A stretch of 64,000 bases of DNA from Anaerolineaceae bacterium UBA6133 (GCA_002435825.1 DIVL01000024.1:38435-102434), one strand, 5' to 3'; shown: positions 43,566-53,249, counted from the stretch's first letter. Numbers and translations are program-made. The notes: generated by a model not told the origin, from the letters alone.

Positions 43566-44402
43566 ATGAGTGAGCACAAGGTCATCATCACCGCGGCAAT
43601 TAGCGGTGCTGAGGTTACCCAGGAAAATAACCCTGCTGTCCCCTATACGATCGATCAGTATGTCCGTGAGGCAAAGCTCGCCCACGAAGCCGGCGCAGCC
43701 ATCATTCACCTGCACGCCCGCTTTGATGACGGCACCCCCACCCAGGACCGTGAACGCTTCAGAGCGATCATCGATGCCATCCAGGCAGCCTGCCCGGACG
43801 TGATCATCCAGCCCACCACGGGCGGCGCAACCGGCATGACCGCCGAAGAGCGTTTGCAGCCAACCGAACTGAACCTTGAAATGGCAAGCCTGGACTGCGG
43901 AACGATGAATTTTGGTGGAGACGATATTTTCGTCAATACTGAAAACATGATCATTGCGTTTGCAGCCCGCATGGTCGAACGCGGTATCAAACCCGAACTG
44001 GAATGTTTTGACAAAAGTCACGTCGATATGGCTTTGCGCTTGGTCCGCAAAGGGCACATCCAGCCGCCTCTGCACTTCAACTTTGTCTTGGGTGTGAATG
44101 GCGGCGCTGCGGGCACCCCACGCGATCTGTTGTTCCTCAAAGAATCCCTGCCAGAAGGCGCAACCTTCACCGTGACCGGGATCGGCCGCTGCCAATTGGA
44201 AATGAACGTAATGGGCATGCTTCTGGGCGGTCACGTCCGGGTGGGTTTTGAGGACAATCTCAAATACAACCGTGAACGCAACGCCGTTTCGAACGCTGAA
44301 TTTGTGGAGCGGATCGTGCGCATCGCAAAAGAACTGAACCTTGAAATTGCCACGCCGGCAGAAGCCCGACAGATTTTGGGCATGCCCGGGCGTGTAAATT
44401 AG
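43566..44402 (+). CDS. kce: 3-keto-5-aminohexanoate cleavage enzyme
   Basis: Zinc-dependent BKACE-family enzyme: 3-keto-5-aminohexanoate plus acetyl-CoA gives 3-aminobutyryl-CoA and acetoacetate. 278 aa. ITAAISGAEVTQENNP, IIHLHAR (zinc His pair), QPTTGGATGMT, MASLDCGTMNFG, ELECFDKSHV and GVNGGAAGT match the family, and the SLDCG/FG region fits the lysine-pathway clade. ATG 43566 follows GAGGAGAGA; the upstream ATG 43530 overlaps kal and lacks a site. Confidence 0.95.
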   Translation: MSEHKVIITAAISGAEVTQENNPAVPYTIDQYVREAKLAHEAGAAIIHLHARFDDGTPTQDRERFRAIIDAIQAACPDVIIQPTTGGATGMTAEERLQPTELNLEMASLDCGTMNFGGDDIFVNTENMIIAFAARMVERGIKPELECFDKSHVDMALRLVRKGHIQPPLHFNFVLGVNGGAAGTPRDLLFLKESLPEGATFTVTGIGRCQLEMNVMGMLLGGHVRVGFEDNLKYNRERNAVSNAEFVERIVRIAKELNLEIATPAEARQILGMPGRVN

Positions 44403-44430
44403 TTCAAATAATCTTTGGAGGAATTGTTTT

Positions 44431-45468
44431 ATGGCAATGGGTAATAAATATGGTGCACACCGCGTGATCGAGCCCAAAGGGCTGCTCCCGCAAGCCGCGC
44501 AAAAGATCGACAATTCGATGGAGATCTACGACAACGAAATTCTGATTGATGTCTCCGCGCTAAACATCGATTCTGCCAGTTTCCGGCAGCTCTGGACCGC
44601 GTCTGAGCAGGACGAAGAACGCCTGAAGGAGATGGTTTTGGGGATCGTCGCCGAACGCGGTAAGATGCAAAATCCGGTGACTGGCTCTGGCGGGATGCTG
44701 ATGGGCAGTATCGCCAAGATCGGCCCTGCCCTGCAGAACCGCACCGATATCAAGGTTGGCGATCGCATCGCTTCCCTGGTTTCGCTCTCCCTCACCCCAC
44801 TCCACATCGAGGAGATCCTGGCAGTTCACCCAGAGACCGACCGCGTCGATATCAAAGGGCAAGCCATTCTCTTTGAAAGCGGCATTTACGCCAAACTCCC
44901 AGACGACATGCCTGAAGCGCTTGCTCTGGCAGCCCTGGATGTTGCCGGCGCGCCCGCGCAGACGGCAAACATCGTCAAACCCGGTGACTCAGTGCTCATA
45001 CTCGGCGCTGGCGGTAAAAGCGGCATGCTGTGCGGCTACGAAGCGATGAAACGCGTGGGTCCTTGCGGCAATGTTGTGGGCATGAGTCGCAACAACCGCT
45101 ATGAAAGAACCTTGCTGGACAATCACTTTGTGCACAAGTACTTCGTGGCAGACGCAGCCAATTCCGTTGAAGTGCTTGAGAAAGCCCTGGAGTGCAATGG
45201 CGGCAAGGAATACGATGTTGCCATCAACGTGGTCAACATCCACGGCACAGAAATGTCGACCATCCTCCCGGTTCGCGATGGCGGACTGGTTTACTTCTTC
45301 AGCATGGCGACCAGCTTCACGCGTGCCGCCCTGGGCGCTGAAGGCATTGGGAAAGACGTGACGATGATCATTGGCAACGGCTACACCCGCAACCATGCGG
45401 AATTCACGCTGCAGGTATTGCGCGAATCGAAAGCGCTGCGTGAGATCTTTGAGCAAAGCTATATCTAA
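44431..45468 (+). CDS. kdd: L-erythro-3,5-diaminohexanoate dehydrogenase
   Basis: NAD(P)-dependent oxidative deamination of 3,5-diaminohexanoate to 3-keto-5-aminohexanoate. 345 aa, MDR-like layout: substrate half (~1-165), then Rossmann fold with SVLILGAGGKSGMLCGYEA (~178-196). GAHRVIEPKGLLPQAAQKID at the N-terminus is characteristic of Kdd. GGAGG precedes ATG 44431. Sits between kce and kamA, the order expected for consecutive pathway steps. Confidence 0.94.
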   Translation: MAMGNKYGAHRVIEPKGLLPQAAQKIDNSMEIYDNEILIDVSALNIDSASFRQLWTASEQDEERLKEMVLGIVAERGKMQNPVTGSGGMLMGSIAKIGPALQNRTDIKVGDRIASLVSLSLTPLHIEEILAVHPETDRVDIKGQAILFESGIYAKLPDDMPEALALAALDVAGAPAQTANIVKPGDSVLILGAGGKSGMLCGYEAMKRVGPCGNVVGMSRNNRYERTLLDNHFVHKYFVADAANSVEVLEKALECNGGKEYDVAINVVNIHGTEMSTILPVRDGGLVYFFSMATSFTRAALGAEGIGKDVTMIIGNGYTRNHAEFTLQVLRESKALREIFEQSYI

Positions 45469-45528
45469 AACAGAAATTAAAGACTGCGCAAAAGCTGCAG
45501 CCTCTTTCAGAAACGAAGGAGTTGAGGG

Positions 45529-46812
45529 ATGAAAGCTGAAGAAAAATACATCAACACGAGTGGTGAAGCCAGGCGAAGAACGCTCTTCCCGGATGTTTCG
45601 GACGAAGAGTGGAATGACTGGCACTGGCAGGTCTCCCATCGCATTTCGGATGTTGACACCTTAAAGAAGTACCTGCCTCTCACACCCGAAGAGGAACAGG
45701 GCTCACGAAGAGCGCTTGAAACTTTCAGAATGGCGATCACTCCCTATTACTTGAGTCTGATCGACCCGAACGACCCTCACGACCCGGTAAGAAGGCAAGC
45801 TGTGCCGACCGGCGACGAAGCCTATCGCAGCCCTGAAGATATGGTGGACCCACTTGAAGAAGAGGGAGATTCCCCTGTTCCTGGGCTCACCCACCGCTAC
45901 CCCGACCGGGTGCTCTTCCTCATCACGGATCAATGTGCCATGTACTGCCGGCACTGCACGCGCCGCCGTTTGGCTGGTCAGAAAGATGGCGCACGCACAC
46001 GCGCGCAGATTGATGCCGGCATCGACTATATTCGCCAAACTCCAGAAGTGCGGGATGTGCTGCTTTCGGGTGGCGATGCTCTACTGATGAGTGATGAACG
46101 ATTGGAATATATCCTCTCTGAATTACGCAAAATTGACCATGTTGAGATCATTCGCATTGGTTCACGCACGCCAGTGGTCCTGCCTCAACGGATCACCCCT
46201 GAGTTAGTTGAAATGATCCGGAAATACCACCCGGTATGGCTCAACACACACTTCAATCACCCGAATGAAATTACACCAGATTCCAAGCGTGCCACCGCCA
46301 TGCTTGCTGATGCTGGCGTGCAATTAGGCAATCAATCCGTCCTTTTGCGAGGAGTAAACGATTGTGTGCATGTTATGCGAAAATTGGTTACCGGTTTAGC
46401 TTACATTCGCGTACGTCCATATTACCTCTATCAGTGTGATCTATCTCTTGGTCTGTCGCATTTCCGCACCCCTATTTCCAAGGGTCTGGAGATAATTGAA
46501 GGCTTGCGAGGTCACATTTCCGGTTTCTGTGTGCCGACCTACGTGGTAGATGCACCAGGAGGCGGAGGAAAGATCCCGGTCATGCCCAATTACGTAATTT
46601 CGCGAAACCCCGATCATGTTATCTTACGGAACTTCGAAGGTGTGATCACCACCTACAAAGAGCCGAAAGAATACAAAAACGAGTGCAATTGCCCGGTTTG
46701 CCGAGGCGAAGAGAAAGTTGAATTGATCGGAGTTGCCGGTTTGCTGGCTGGGCAACAAATGACACTCGAGCCGGTTGGTTTGTTGAGAAATCGAAGGAAG
46801 CACAAAGGATAG
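45529..46812 (+). CDS. kamA: Lysine 2,3-aminomutase
   Basis: Radical-SAM and PLP enzyme making L-beta-lysine from L-lysine, the entry reaction. 427 aa. The [4Fe-4S] motif CAMYCRHC uses Cys136, Cys140 and Cys143. RRxxxG follows, LLSGGDALL lies in the SAM-binding region, the PLP lysine is in GGGGKIPVMPNY, and the C-terminal Cys cluster NECNCPVCRG binds structural zinc. The length and the neighbouring kamDE point to the catabolic enzyme rather than EpmB. AAGGAG precedes the ATG. Confidence 0.96.
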   Translation: MKAEEKYINTSGEARRRTLFPDVSDEEWNDWHWQVSHRISDVDTLKKYLPLTPEEEQGSRRALETFRMAITPYYLSLIDPNDPHDPVRRQAVPTGDEAYRSPEDMVDPLEEEGDSPVPGLTHRYPDRVLFLITDQCAMYCRHCTRRRLAGQKDGARTRAQIDAGIDYIRQTPEVRDVLLSGGDALLMSDERLEYILSELRKIDHVEIIRIGSRTPVVLPQRITPELVEMIRKYHPVWLNTHFNHPNEITPDSKRATAMLADAGVQLGNQSVLLRGVNDCVHVMRKLVTGLAYIRVRPYYLYQCDLSLGLSHFRTPISKGLEIIEGLRGHISGFCVPTYVVDAPGGGGKIPVMPNYVISRNPDHVILRNFEGVITTYKEPKEYKNECNCPVCRGEEKVELIGVAGLLAGQQMTLEPVGLLRNRRKHKG

Positions 46813-46824
46813 ACTAAGGGTAGC

Positions 46825-47907
46825 ATGAACGCTTTTACGGCAGAATCAGGCACTGATCTGCTCCATCTGACAGGTCTGCAGGACCTGCAGTCGCTGGCGA
46901 TCGTTGGGCTGTCAAAAAATGCGGGAAAGACAACTTTCCTCAACCACCTTGTTGCTGCCTGGCAGGATTCTGCAGAAGCGCGACCCTTGGCGCTGACCTC
47001 GATCGGCAGAGATGGCGAGACAGAAGACATTCTGAGCGGATACGAAAAGCCGCGCATATATGTTCCGGCGGGAACGTTGATCGCATCTGCAGCAGGAGCC
47101 CTGCAAAACAGCGATGCCTTGCTCGAAATTCTGGAGCTCAGCAACATCAGAACCGCTTTGGGTGAGGTAATTGTCTGCCGGGCGCTAAGCGACGGCTACG
47201 TGGAATTAGCAGGACCCAGTATGACAGATGAAATAAACAGCATACAAAGTTTGATGCGTCAGCACGAACCGGAATGCCTTTTTATCCTTGATGGGGCTTT
47301 GTCGCGCCGGTCACAAGCGGGCTCGGGTATGAGCGAGGCTGTCATCCTCTGCGTCAGCACGGAAACCTCCACAGACCCTGAAGTGCTGGCTGATATGACC
47401 AATTTTGCGTTGGATCTGCTGCAAACGCCAGCCCTCCCCGAAGCAACTGCAAACCTGTTTGCTCAGGCAATCAAGAAGCATCCAAAAAAGCGCACGATCA
47501 TGCTAAATGGCGAGCGCTCGAATTGGAGCATTTCAACACTGGATACGCCTGCGCTGGTTGGATATGGAAAAGATATTGCCAATGCTCTTCAGCCTGACAC
47601 ACGTTTCCTGTATCTGCAAGGCGCGTTAACAGATCAGGTGCTTCAGGAATTATTGAGCGAAACAAACTTCGCCAATCTGACATTGGTGGTCGAAGACGGC
47701 ACTCGTTTGTTTATTAATTCCGGTAGTTTCCAAAAACTTCGCGACCGCAAGGTTAATATTGCCGTACTCAACCCATTGAACGTGCGCTTGTTGTGCTTCA
47801 ACCCGACCCGTGCTGATGGACAATGGCTTGATTCGCAGCCTTACCTTGCAGAAATGCGCAAAAAGCTGCTTATTCCCGTGGTTGATCTGGGTCCCAAGAA
47901 TGTGTGA
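46825..47907 (+). CDS. kamB: KamB-like P-loop protein of the lysine operon
   Basis: 360 aa, function not established. Residues ~28-42 carry a P-loop (IVGLSKNAGKTTFLNH). The core alternates strands and helices as in small GTPase/MinD-type folds, with LFILDGALSRRS near 150 as a possible Walker-B-like strand. It begins 12 nt after kamA, and an uncharacterised protein in this position (KamB) accompanies KamC in other lysine fermenters. A role in assembling or repairing the B12-dependent mutase with KamC is plausible inference. Confidence 0.75.
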   Translation: MNAFTAESGTDLLHLTGLQDLQSLAIVGLSKNAGKTTFLNHLVAAWQDSAEARPLALTSIGRDGETEDILSGYEKPRIYVPAGTLIASAAGALQNSDALLEILELSNIRTALGEVIVCRALSDGYVELAGPSMTDEINSIQSLMRQHEPECLFILDGALSRRSQAGSGMSEAVILCVSTETSTDPEVLADMTNFALDLLQTPALPEATANLFAQAIKKHPKKRTIMLNGERSNWSISTLDTPALVGYGKDIANALQPDTRFLYLQGALTDQVLQELLSETNFANLTLVVEDGTRLFINSGSFQKLRDRKVNIAVLNPLNVRLLCFNPTRADGQWLDSQPYLAEMRKKLLIPVVDLGPKNV

Positions 47908-47914
47908 GCCTATT

Positions 47915-49456
47915 ATGCAAACTTCGGTCATGATTTCCTCAGAACTGTTAGACGAGTTAGGATTACTCAAGGTTCTGGAAGCCTGCCGCTGTCGGACTCC
48001 TCAAGGAAATAAACTAAAGAATAGCCTTCAGTTTTTTACTAATGAATCCCGGGATGCCTTGCGGGAAGAACTGGGCGCTATTAACCGCCTTCTTCCATCA
48101 GTCAAGGCTAACGATTCTCAACTTAATGAAGCGCAGACACACCTTTCGCGATTGCGTGAGCTACGAGGCACCCTCGCGAGGCTGGAAAAAGGCAATTTAC
48201 TGAATGACACAGAATTTTTTGAGCTGAAAAGCGCGCTATCAATTTTTGATCGCTTAGGCAATATGGAAAGCCTGCTCAATACTGCCGGGGTTAACTTTGA
48301 TGATACTCAAGCTGCCATAGCCTTGCTTGACCCGGCCGGCACAGGAAGCCCCGCCTTTCACATTTACCGTGATTATTCACCTGAGCTTGGCGAAATCAGA
48401 GCTAGGAAAAGTGAGCTGGAAAGCGAAATCAGGCAGGCAACAGGACCCCAACGCAAGTCCTTGTTGACTCAACGTGCCCTGATAACAGCCCAGGAAGACC
48501 AGGAAGAAGAAAAAATTCGCCGGCAGCTGGGTGAAAAGTTGGCTGAATGGCTGCCTCAGATTCACAACAATCTAAAAAGTTGCGCCTTACTTGATTTCCG
48601 CCTCGCTAAAGCTATCCTTGCTTACCGTTGGAATGGCTGTCTTCCGGAACTCGTGGAAAAAAACACACCGGCAACTCTACAAAACGCAGTTCATCCGCTG
48701 GTGGCTGCAATACTCGAAAAACAGGGGGTGTCTTTCACACCGATTTCGATCGAATTACGGCAAGGGGCAACTATTTTAATGGGAGCCAACATGGGCGGCA
48801 AGAGCGTTGCCCTGAAGACCATCTTCCTTGCGCTGCTCATGACCCAACTGGGGTATTTTCCGTTTTGTGAGAGCCTGAAAACGCCCTTGTTTGACTTCTT
48901 TGCGTTTGAATCCAGCCGCGAAGGGGATCTGCTTCGGGGTCTTTCCTCTTTTGGTCTTGAGGCTGTTCAGATCCGCAACCACTACCGCAAGAGCCAAACC
49001 AAAAAAGGTTTAATCCTGATGGATGAGCCCTGCCGCGGAACGAATCCTTCTGAGGCGACAGCAATCGTGCAAGCTCTCTGCAACACTTACGGCAATTCTG
49101 AAAGCACCTTTTTCATCGCCACGCACTATCACGTCAAACCAGCGCCAGGAATACGTTTTTACCAGGTTCGCGGCATCAATCCGGACGCCCTGTCGGAATT
49201 GCCAAACTATCAATCTGCAGATTCAAAAACAACTGAAACCGAAGAAAAACCATCACAAGATTTTGCACCTGCGACTGCGCATGTTTTACATGAAGACCTG
49301 GTCCGCGTCAGGAGAATTCAAAGTTTGATGGATTATCGACTCGAGGAAATTGACGGAATTCATCAATCCCCTTCTGGAGCGATTAAAATTGCTGAACTGC
49401 TTGGTGTAGATGAAGCTTTACTGCAGGAAATGAAAGCAGCCTGGCAGGAGGAATAA
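47915..49456 (+). CDS. kamC: KamC, MutS-like ATPase of the lysine operon
   Basis: 513 aa. N-terminal helical lever/clamp-like region (~25-250), including a charged coiled coil (RARKSELESEIRQA), then a MutS-type ABC ATPase: Walker A LMGANMGGKSVALKT, signature region SSFGLEAVQIRNHY, Walker B LILMDEPCRGTNPSE, His switch ATHYHVK. It lacks the mismatch-recognition domain I, so it is not a repair MutS. Starts 8 nt after kamB; a second ATG at 47930 is possible. Its TAA overlaps the kamD ATG. Likely helps the aminomutase rather than DNA repair. Confidence 0.82.
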   Translation: MQTSVMISSELLDELGLLKVLEACRCRTPQGNKLKNSLQFFTNESRDALREELGAINRLLPSVKANDSQLNEAQTHLSRLRELRGTLARLEKGNLLNDTEFFELKSALSIFDRLGNMESLLNTAGVNFDDTQAAIALLDPAGTGSPAFHIYRDYSPELGEIRARKSELESEIRQATGPQRKSLLTQRALITAQEDQEEEKIRRQLGEKLAEWLPQIHNNLKSCALLDFRLAKAILAYRWNGCLPELVEKNTPATLQNAVHPLVAAILEKQGVSFTPISIELRQGATILMGANMGGKSVALKTIFLALLMTQLGYFPFCESLKTPLFDFFAFESSREGDLLRGLSSFGLEAVQIRNHYRKSQTKKGLILMDEPCRGTNPSEATAIVQALCNTYGNSESTFFIATHYHVKPAPGIRFYQVRGINPDALSELPNYQSADSKTTETEEKPSQDFAPATAHVLHEDLVRVRRIQSLMDYRLEEIDGIHQSPSGAIKIAELLGVDEALLQEMKAAWQEE

Positions 49457-51066
49457 TGGCAACACTTAGAATAGATTGGGAAAAGGTTAACCAGGCTCGG
49501 GAAGCAGCAAGGCAGGTTGTTGAAGGCGTCCATGCCCACACCCAACAATTTACCACGACCACGATTGAGCGCTCAATATGCCGTCTTTTTGGCATAGATG
49601 GGGTCGACGCGATGGGTGTGCCTTTACCAAATGTGGTCGTGGATCACCTGGCTTCGCGCCAGCTGCTTGGTTTTGGGGCAGCCTACTGGTTGGGGCAGGC
49701 AGCCATAGCGCTTGGCAAAGAACCGCAGGAATTAGCTGAAGCCGTCTCGCAGGGTAAGTTGGATCTCACCCAAACGGAACCAGCAGATCTTTTTGAGATT
49801 CAGTTATGGGCAGAGAGGAAAGCCGAAGAAGCGGTCGCAAAAATCCATCACAATCGCATTATCCGGGAAGAAAGATTGCTCGAGTTTGGCGATCATGCCG
49901 GACCGTTAATCTACGTTATTGTTGCCACTGGAAACATCTATGAAGATATCGTCCAGGCAAAAGCAGCTGCGAGGCAAGGCGCGGACGTGATCGCTGTCAT
50001 CCGTACCACCGGGCAAAGCTTGCTCGATTACGTCCCGTTTGGCGCGACGACTGAAGGCTTTGGCGGCACAATGGCGACTCAGGAGAACTTCCGCCTGATG
50101 CGGGAAGCGCTGGATGAGGTTGGGGCTGAATTGAATCGCTATATTCGCCTTTGTAATTACTGTTCAGGTCTTTGCATGCCGGAAATCGCTGTCATGGGCG
50201 CTCTTGAACGCCTGGATGTGATGCTGAACGACGCGCTTTATGGCATTTTGTTTCGCGACATCAATATGCAGCGTACGCTCATCGACCAGGAGTTCTCGCG
50301 CTTGATCAACGCTGCCGCAGGGATCATTATCAATACTGGTGAGGATAATTATCTGACGACTTCCGATGCTTACGAGGAAGCCCACACAGTGCTGGCGTCT
50401 CAAATGATTAATGAACAATTTGCCCTGAAGGCTGGACTACCTGATGAGCAAATAGGTCTTGGTCATGCCTTTGAGATGAATCCCGAGTTAAAAAATGCCT
50501 TCCTATACGAGCTTGCCCAGGCGCAGCTTGCCAGGCAGATCTTCCCCAACGCCCCGCTTAAGTACATGCCTCCTACCAAGTTTAAGACAGGCAACATCTT
50601 CAGAGGGCACGTTCAAGATGCGCTCTTTAATATTGTCACCGTGATCAGTGATCAGCGTATTCAACTGCTTGGGATGCTGACCGAAGCTATTCACACGCCC
50701 TTTTTGGCAGACCGCGCCCTTGCGATTGAAAACGCGCGCTATATTGCCACCAGTTTTGCGGATTTTGGAGAGGATATCGAGTTCCGCGATGGAGGGATCA
50801 TGGAACAGAGGGCTGCCACTGTACTTGACCTAACACTTGATCTCCTGCAAGATATCCTCCGTGACGGTCTGTTCCGGACGATTGAGGAGGGTCGACTTGC
50901 AAGCGTTAAGCGTCCATTTGAAGGAGGTAAAGGTCTTTCTGGTGTAGTTGTCAAAGAAGATCGTTACTTCAATCCGTTCATTCCCCTGCTATTGCAAGAA
51001 TCAAAAGCAGGATCCGAGCGTTACCACCGTGCCAAAGCAGCGCTTGAGGAGGGGAAAAATGAGTAG
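49456..51066 (+). CDS. kamD: Beta-lysine 5,6-aminomutase alpha subunit
   Basis: Adenosylcobalamin- and PLP-dependent enzyme moving the epsilon amino group of beta-lysine to C5, giving 3,5-diaminohexanoate. 536 aa TIM-barrel subunit that holds adenosyl-cobalamin and most PLP contacts. VATGNIYEDIVQAKAAARQGADVIAVIRTTGQSLLDYVPFG and the ALNDALYG-like LNDALYGILFRDINMQRTL segments are family-typical. Overlaps kamC by 1 nt (TAATG) and kamE by 8 nt. Confidence 0.95.
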   Translation: MATLRIDWEKVNQAREAARQVVEGVHAHTQQFTTTTIERSICRLFGIDGVDAMGVPLPNVVVDHLASRQLLGFGAAYWLGQAAIALGKEPQELAEAVSQGKLDLTQTEPADLFEIQLWAERKAEEAVAKIHHNRIIREERLLEFGDHAGPLIYVIVATGNIYEDIVQAKAAARQGADVIAVIRTTGQSLLDYVPFGATTEGFGGTMATQENFRLMREALDEVGAELNRYIRLCNYCSGLCMPEIAVMGALERLDVMLNDALYGILFRDINMQRTLIDQEFSRLINAAAGIIINTGEDNYLTTSDAYEEAHTVLASQMINEQFALKAGLPDEQIGLGHAFEMNPELKNAFLYELAQAQLARQIFPNAPLKYMPPTKFKTGNIFRGHVQDALFNIVTVISDQRIQLLGMLTEAIHTPFLADRALAIENARYIATSFADFGEDIEFRDGGIMEQRAATVLDLTLDLLQDILRDGLFRTIEEGRLASVKRPFEGGKGLSGVVVKEDRYFNPFIPLLLQESKAGSERYHRAKAALEEGKNE

Positions 51067-51853
51067 TGGACGCTATTCAGTAACGAAAGCCGATTTTGAC
51101 AAGACCCTGGACCTGACTCACCTAAAACCGTACGGGGACACAATGAATGACGGCAAGGTCCAGATTTCTTTCACTCTGCCAGTACCTGACAGCGAAAATG
51201 CGGTTGAAGCTGCACGACAGTTGGCAATGAAAATGGGTTTGGTGGAACCTACTGTTGCTCACCACGCTCCATTGGATAAGTCCTTCAGCTTCTTCGTGAT
51301 CTATGGAAGCCTTAGTCATACAATAGACTACACGCAAATACAGGTAAATATCATAGATGTCAGTAGAATGAGCATGGATGAGACGGATTTATTTATCCAG
51401 CAAAATCTTGGAAGGAAAATCAGGGTGATTGGGGCGAGCACCGGAACTGACGCTCACACGGTCGGTATTGATGCAATCATGAACCTGAAGGGCTATGCTG
51501 GTCACTATGGGCTGGAGCGATACAAGATGATCGAAGCGCTCAATCTTGGCAGCCAGGTGACTAACGAGGATTTTATCCGCAAGGCGGTGGAATTTAACGC
51601 GGATGTGTTGCTGGTCTCTCAGACAGTAACACAGAAAAACGTCCATGTTCAAAACCTGACAGAGTTGGTGGAGCTGCTTGAGGCAGAGCGCTTACGCAAG
51701 CGATTTCTCCTCATCATAGGAGGTCCTCGCATCAGCCATGAGCTTGCCAAAGAGCTGGGCTGTGATGCTGGTTTTGGACCAGGTAAGTATGCGGATGATG
51801 TTGCCAGCTATATCTGTACTGAATTGGCTGCACGAAAGCACCAAAGCTCGTAG
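51059..51853 (+). CDS. kamE: Beta-lysine 5,6-aminomutase beta subunit
   Basis: 264 aa, carrying the Rossmann-like cobalamin domain. The base-off B12 motif DAHTVG gives Asp131, His133 and Gly136, and Lys144 follows in MNLKGYAGH; these numbers agree with the His and PLP-Lys residues described for the enzyme's beta subunit. IIGGPR near 230 completes the B12 site. ATG 51059 has GAGGAGG at good distance and overlaps the kamD stop, so translation is coupled; the open frame extends upstream inside kamD without a site. Confidence 0.95.
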   Translation: MSSGRYSVTKADFDKTLDLTHLKPYGDTMNDGKVQISFTLPVPDSENAVEAARQLAMKMGLVEPTVAHHAPLDKSFSFFVIYGSLSHTIDYTQIQVNIIDVSRMSMDETDLFIQQNLGRKIRVIGASTGTDAHTVGIDAIMNLKGYAGHYGLERYKMIEALNLGSQVTNEDFIRKAVEFNADVLLVSQTVTQKNVHVQNLTELVELLEAERLRKRFLLIIGGPRISHELAKELGCDAGFGPGKYADDVASYICTELAARKHQSS

Positions 51854-51885
51854 GTTTTAATGAATCTTGGAGAAAGGTAGCAATT

Positions 51886-52542
51886 ATGAGTAAGTTGATA
51901 AGTTTGGAAGATGCCGTAAATCTCGTGAGGGATGGCGATACAGTTATGATCGGAGGTTTCCTGGCAGTTGGCACGCCGGAGCGGTTGATTGAAGCTCTGA
52001 TCGCTAAGGGAGTTAAGGATCTTACGCTCATCTGCAACGATACAGGCTTCGTTGATCGTGGCGTTGGCAAGATGGTCGTGGCTAAGATGTTTAAAAAGAT
52101 CATGGCTTCCCACATCGGTACCAACCGCGAAACTGGACGGCAGATGTTGGAAGGTGAAACCGAGGTTGTGCTTATCCCCCAGGGCACGCTCATCGAGCAG
52201 ATCCGGGCTGGCGGCTTCGGGCTTGGCGGCGTTCTGACTAAAACCGGATTAGGTACTGCCGTAGAGAAGGGTAAGACTGTCATCGATATCGATGGCGAGA
52301 GATTCCTGCTCGAGAAGCCACTTCGTGCCAACGTTGCTTTGCTTTTTGCGGAAAAATCCGACGAAAAAGGCAACCTGTCTTTCCATGGTGCCACGAGGAA
52401 TTTTAACACCTACATGGGTGCCGCAGCCGATATCGCGATTGTTGAAGCGCAACAAGTTGTGAGGGTTGGGGAGATGTGCCCGGACGAGGTGGTGGTTCCC
52501 GGTGTCTTTATTGATCACATTGTTGACGGAGGTGCGCTATGA
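51886..52542 (+). CDS. atoD: Acetoacetate:acyl-CoA transferase, alpha subunit
   Basis: 218 aa, family I CoA-transferase A subunit. GDTVMIGGFLAVGTPERLI at the N-terminus, then PQGTLIEQIRAGGFGLGGVLTKTGLGT and EKPLRANVALLFAEKSD are diagnostic. In this pathway it should move CoA from butyryl-CoA (or another acyl-CoA) to the acetoacetate made by Kce. Overlaps the B subunit by 4 nt (ATGA). Confidence 0.93.
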   Translation: MSKLISLEDAVNLVRDGDTVMIGGFLAVGTPERLIEALIAKGVKDLTLICNDTGFVDRGVGKMVVAKMFKKIMASHIGTNRETGRQMLEGETEVVLIPQGTLIEQIRAGGFGLGGVLTKTGLGTAVEKGKTVIDIDGERFLLEKPLRANVALLFAEKSDEKGNLSFHGATRNFNTYMGAAADIAIVEAQQVVRVGEMCPDEVVVPGVFIDHIVDGGAL

Positions 52543-53198
52543 TGGACAAACAGCAAATGCAGGAATTCATTGCCAGGCGGGTTGCCCAGGAACTCCAGGA
52601 TGGCACTCTGGTTAACCTCGGGATTGGTTTGCCGACCCTGGTTGCGAATTTCGTTCCGGAAGGCAGAGATGTGACCTTCCAATCGGAAAATGGCTTTATC
52701 GGGGTTGGTCCTGCCCCCACCGAAGAGCAGCTTGATCCCTGCATCGCCAACGCGGGCGCGATGCCGGTCACAATCCTTCCTGGCGGGAGCTTCTTCGATA
52801 GTGCCATGTCCTTTGGCATCATTCGCGGCGGACATGTGGATGTGACTGTGCTGGGGGCTTTGCAGGTAGCCGAAAATGGAGATATTGCCAACTATACGAT
52901 CCCTGGCAAGATGGTTCCTGGCATGGGCGGCGCAATGGACTTGCTGAGCGGCGCAAAGAAAGTCATCGTCGCGATGGAGCACACTGCCAAAGGTGCACAC
53001 AAACTTCTGCGCGAATGCACATTGCCACTGACGGCTATCAATGCGGTTGACTTGATCGTGACCGAGATGGGAGTTATTGAGGTCTCGCATGAGGGTTTTG
53101 TGCTGATTGAACAAAATCCGGATTACACCCTGGACGAAATTAAAGCCGCAACGGGTGCCCCGCTGATCATAAGCGCGGCGTTAAGGCAGATGGCGTAG
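52539..53198 (+). CDS. atoA: Acetoacetate:acyl-CoA transferase, beta subunit
   Basis: 219 aa, family I CoA-transferase B subunit. The catalytic Glu is in FQSENGFIG (residue ~48); VNLGIGLPTLVANFVP, GGSFFDSAMSFGIIRGGHVDVTVLGALQV and PGMGGAMDL are intact. Last gene of the riboswitch-controlled operon and followed by a 17-bp terminator stem. Pairs with atoD. Confidence 0.94.
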   Translation: MMDKQQMQEFIARRVAQELQDGTLVNLGIGLPTLVANFVPEGRDVTFQSENGFIGVGPAPTEEQLDPCIANAGAMPVTILPGGSFFDSAMSFGIIRGGHVDVTVLGALQVAENGDIANYTIPGKMVPGMGGAMDLLSGAKKVIVAMEHTAKGAHKLLRECTLPLTAINAVDLIVTEMGVIEVSHEGFVLIEQNPDYTLDEIKAATGAPLIISAALRQMA

Positions 53199-53249
53199 CC
53201 GAGATTATGAATACGAAATACCCACAAAAGTAGCGAAATGATTCAAGAA

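Noticed and set aside
43548..44513. 321-aa ORF antisense to kce
   Set aside because: Mirror of the well-supported kce frame; composition (His/Cys-rich) is typical of a shadow and there is no ribosome site.
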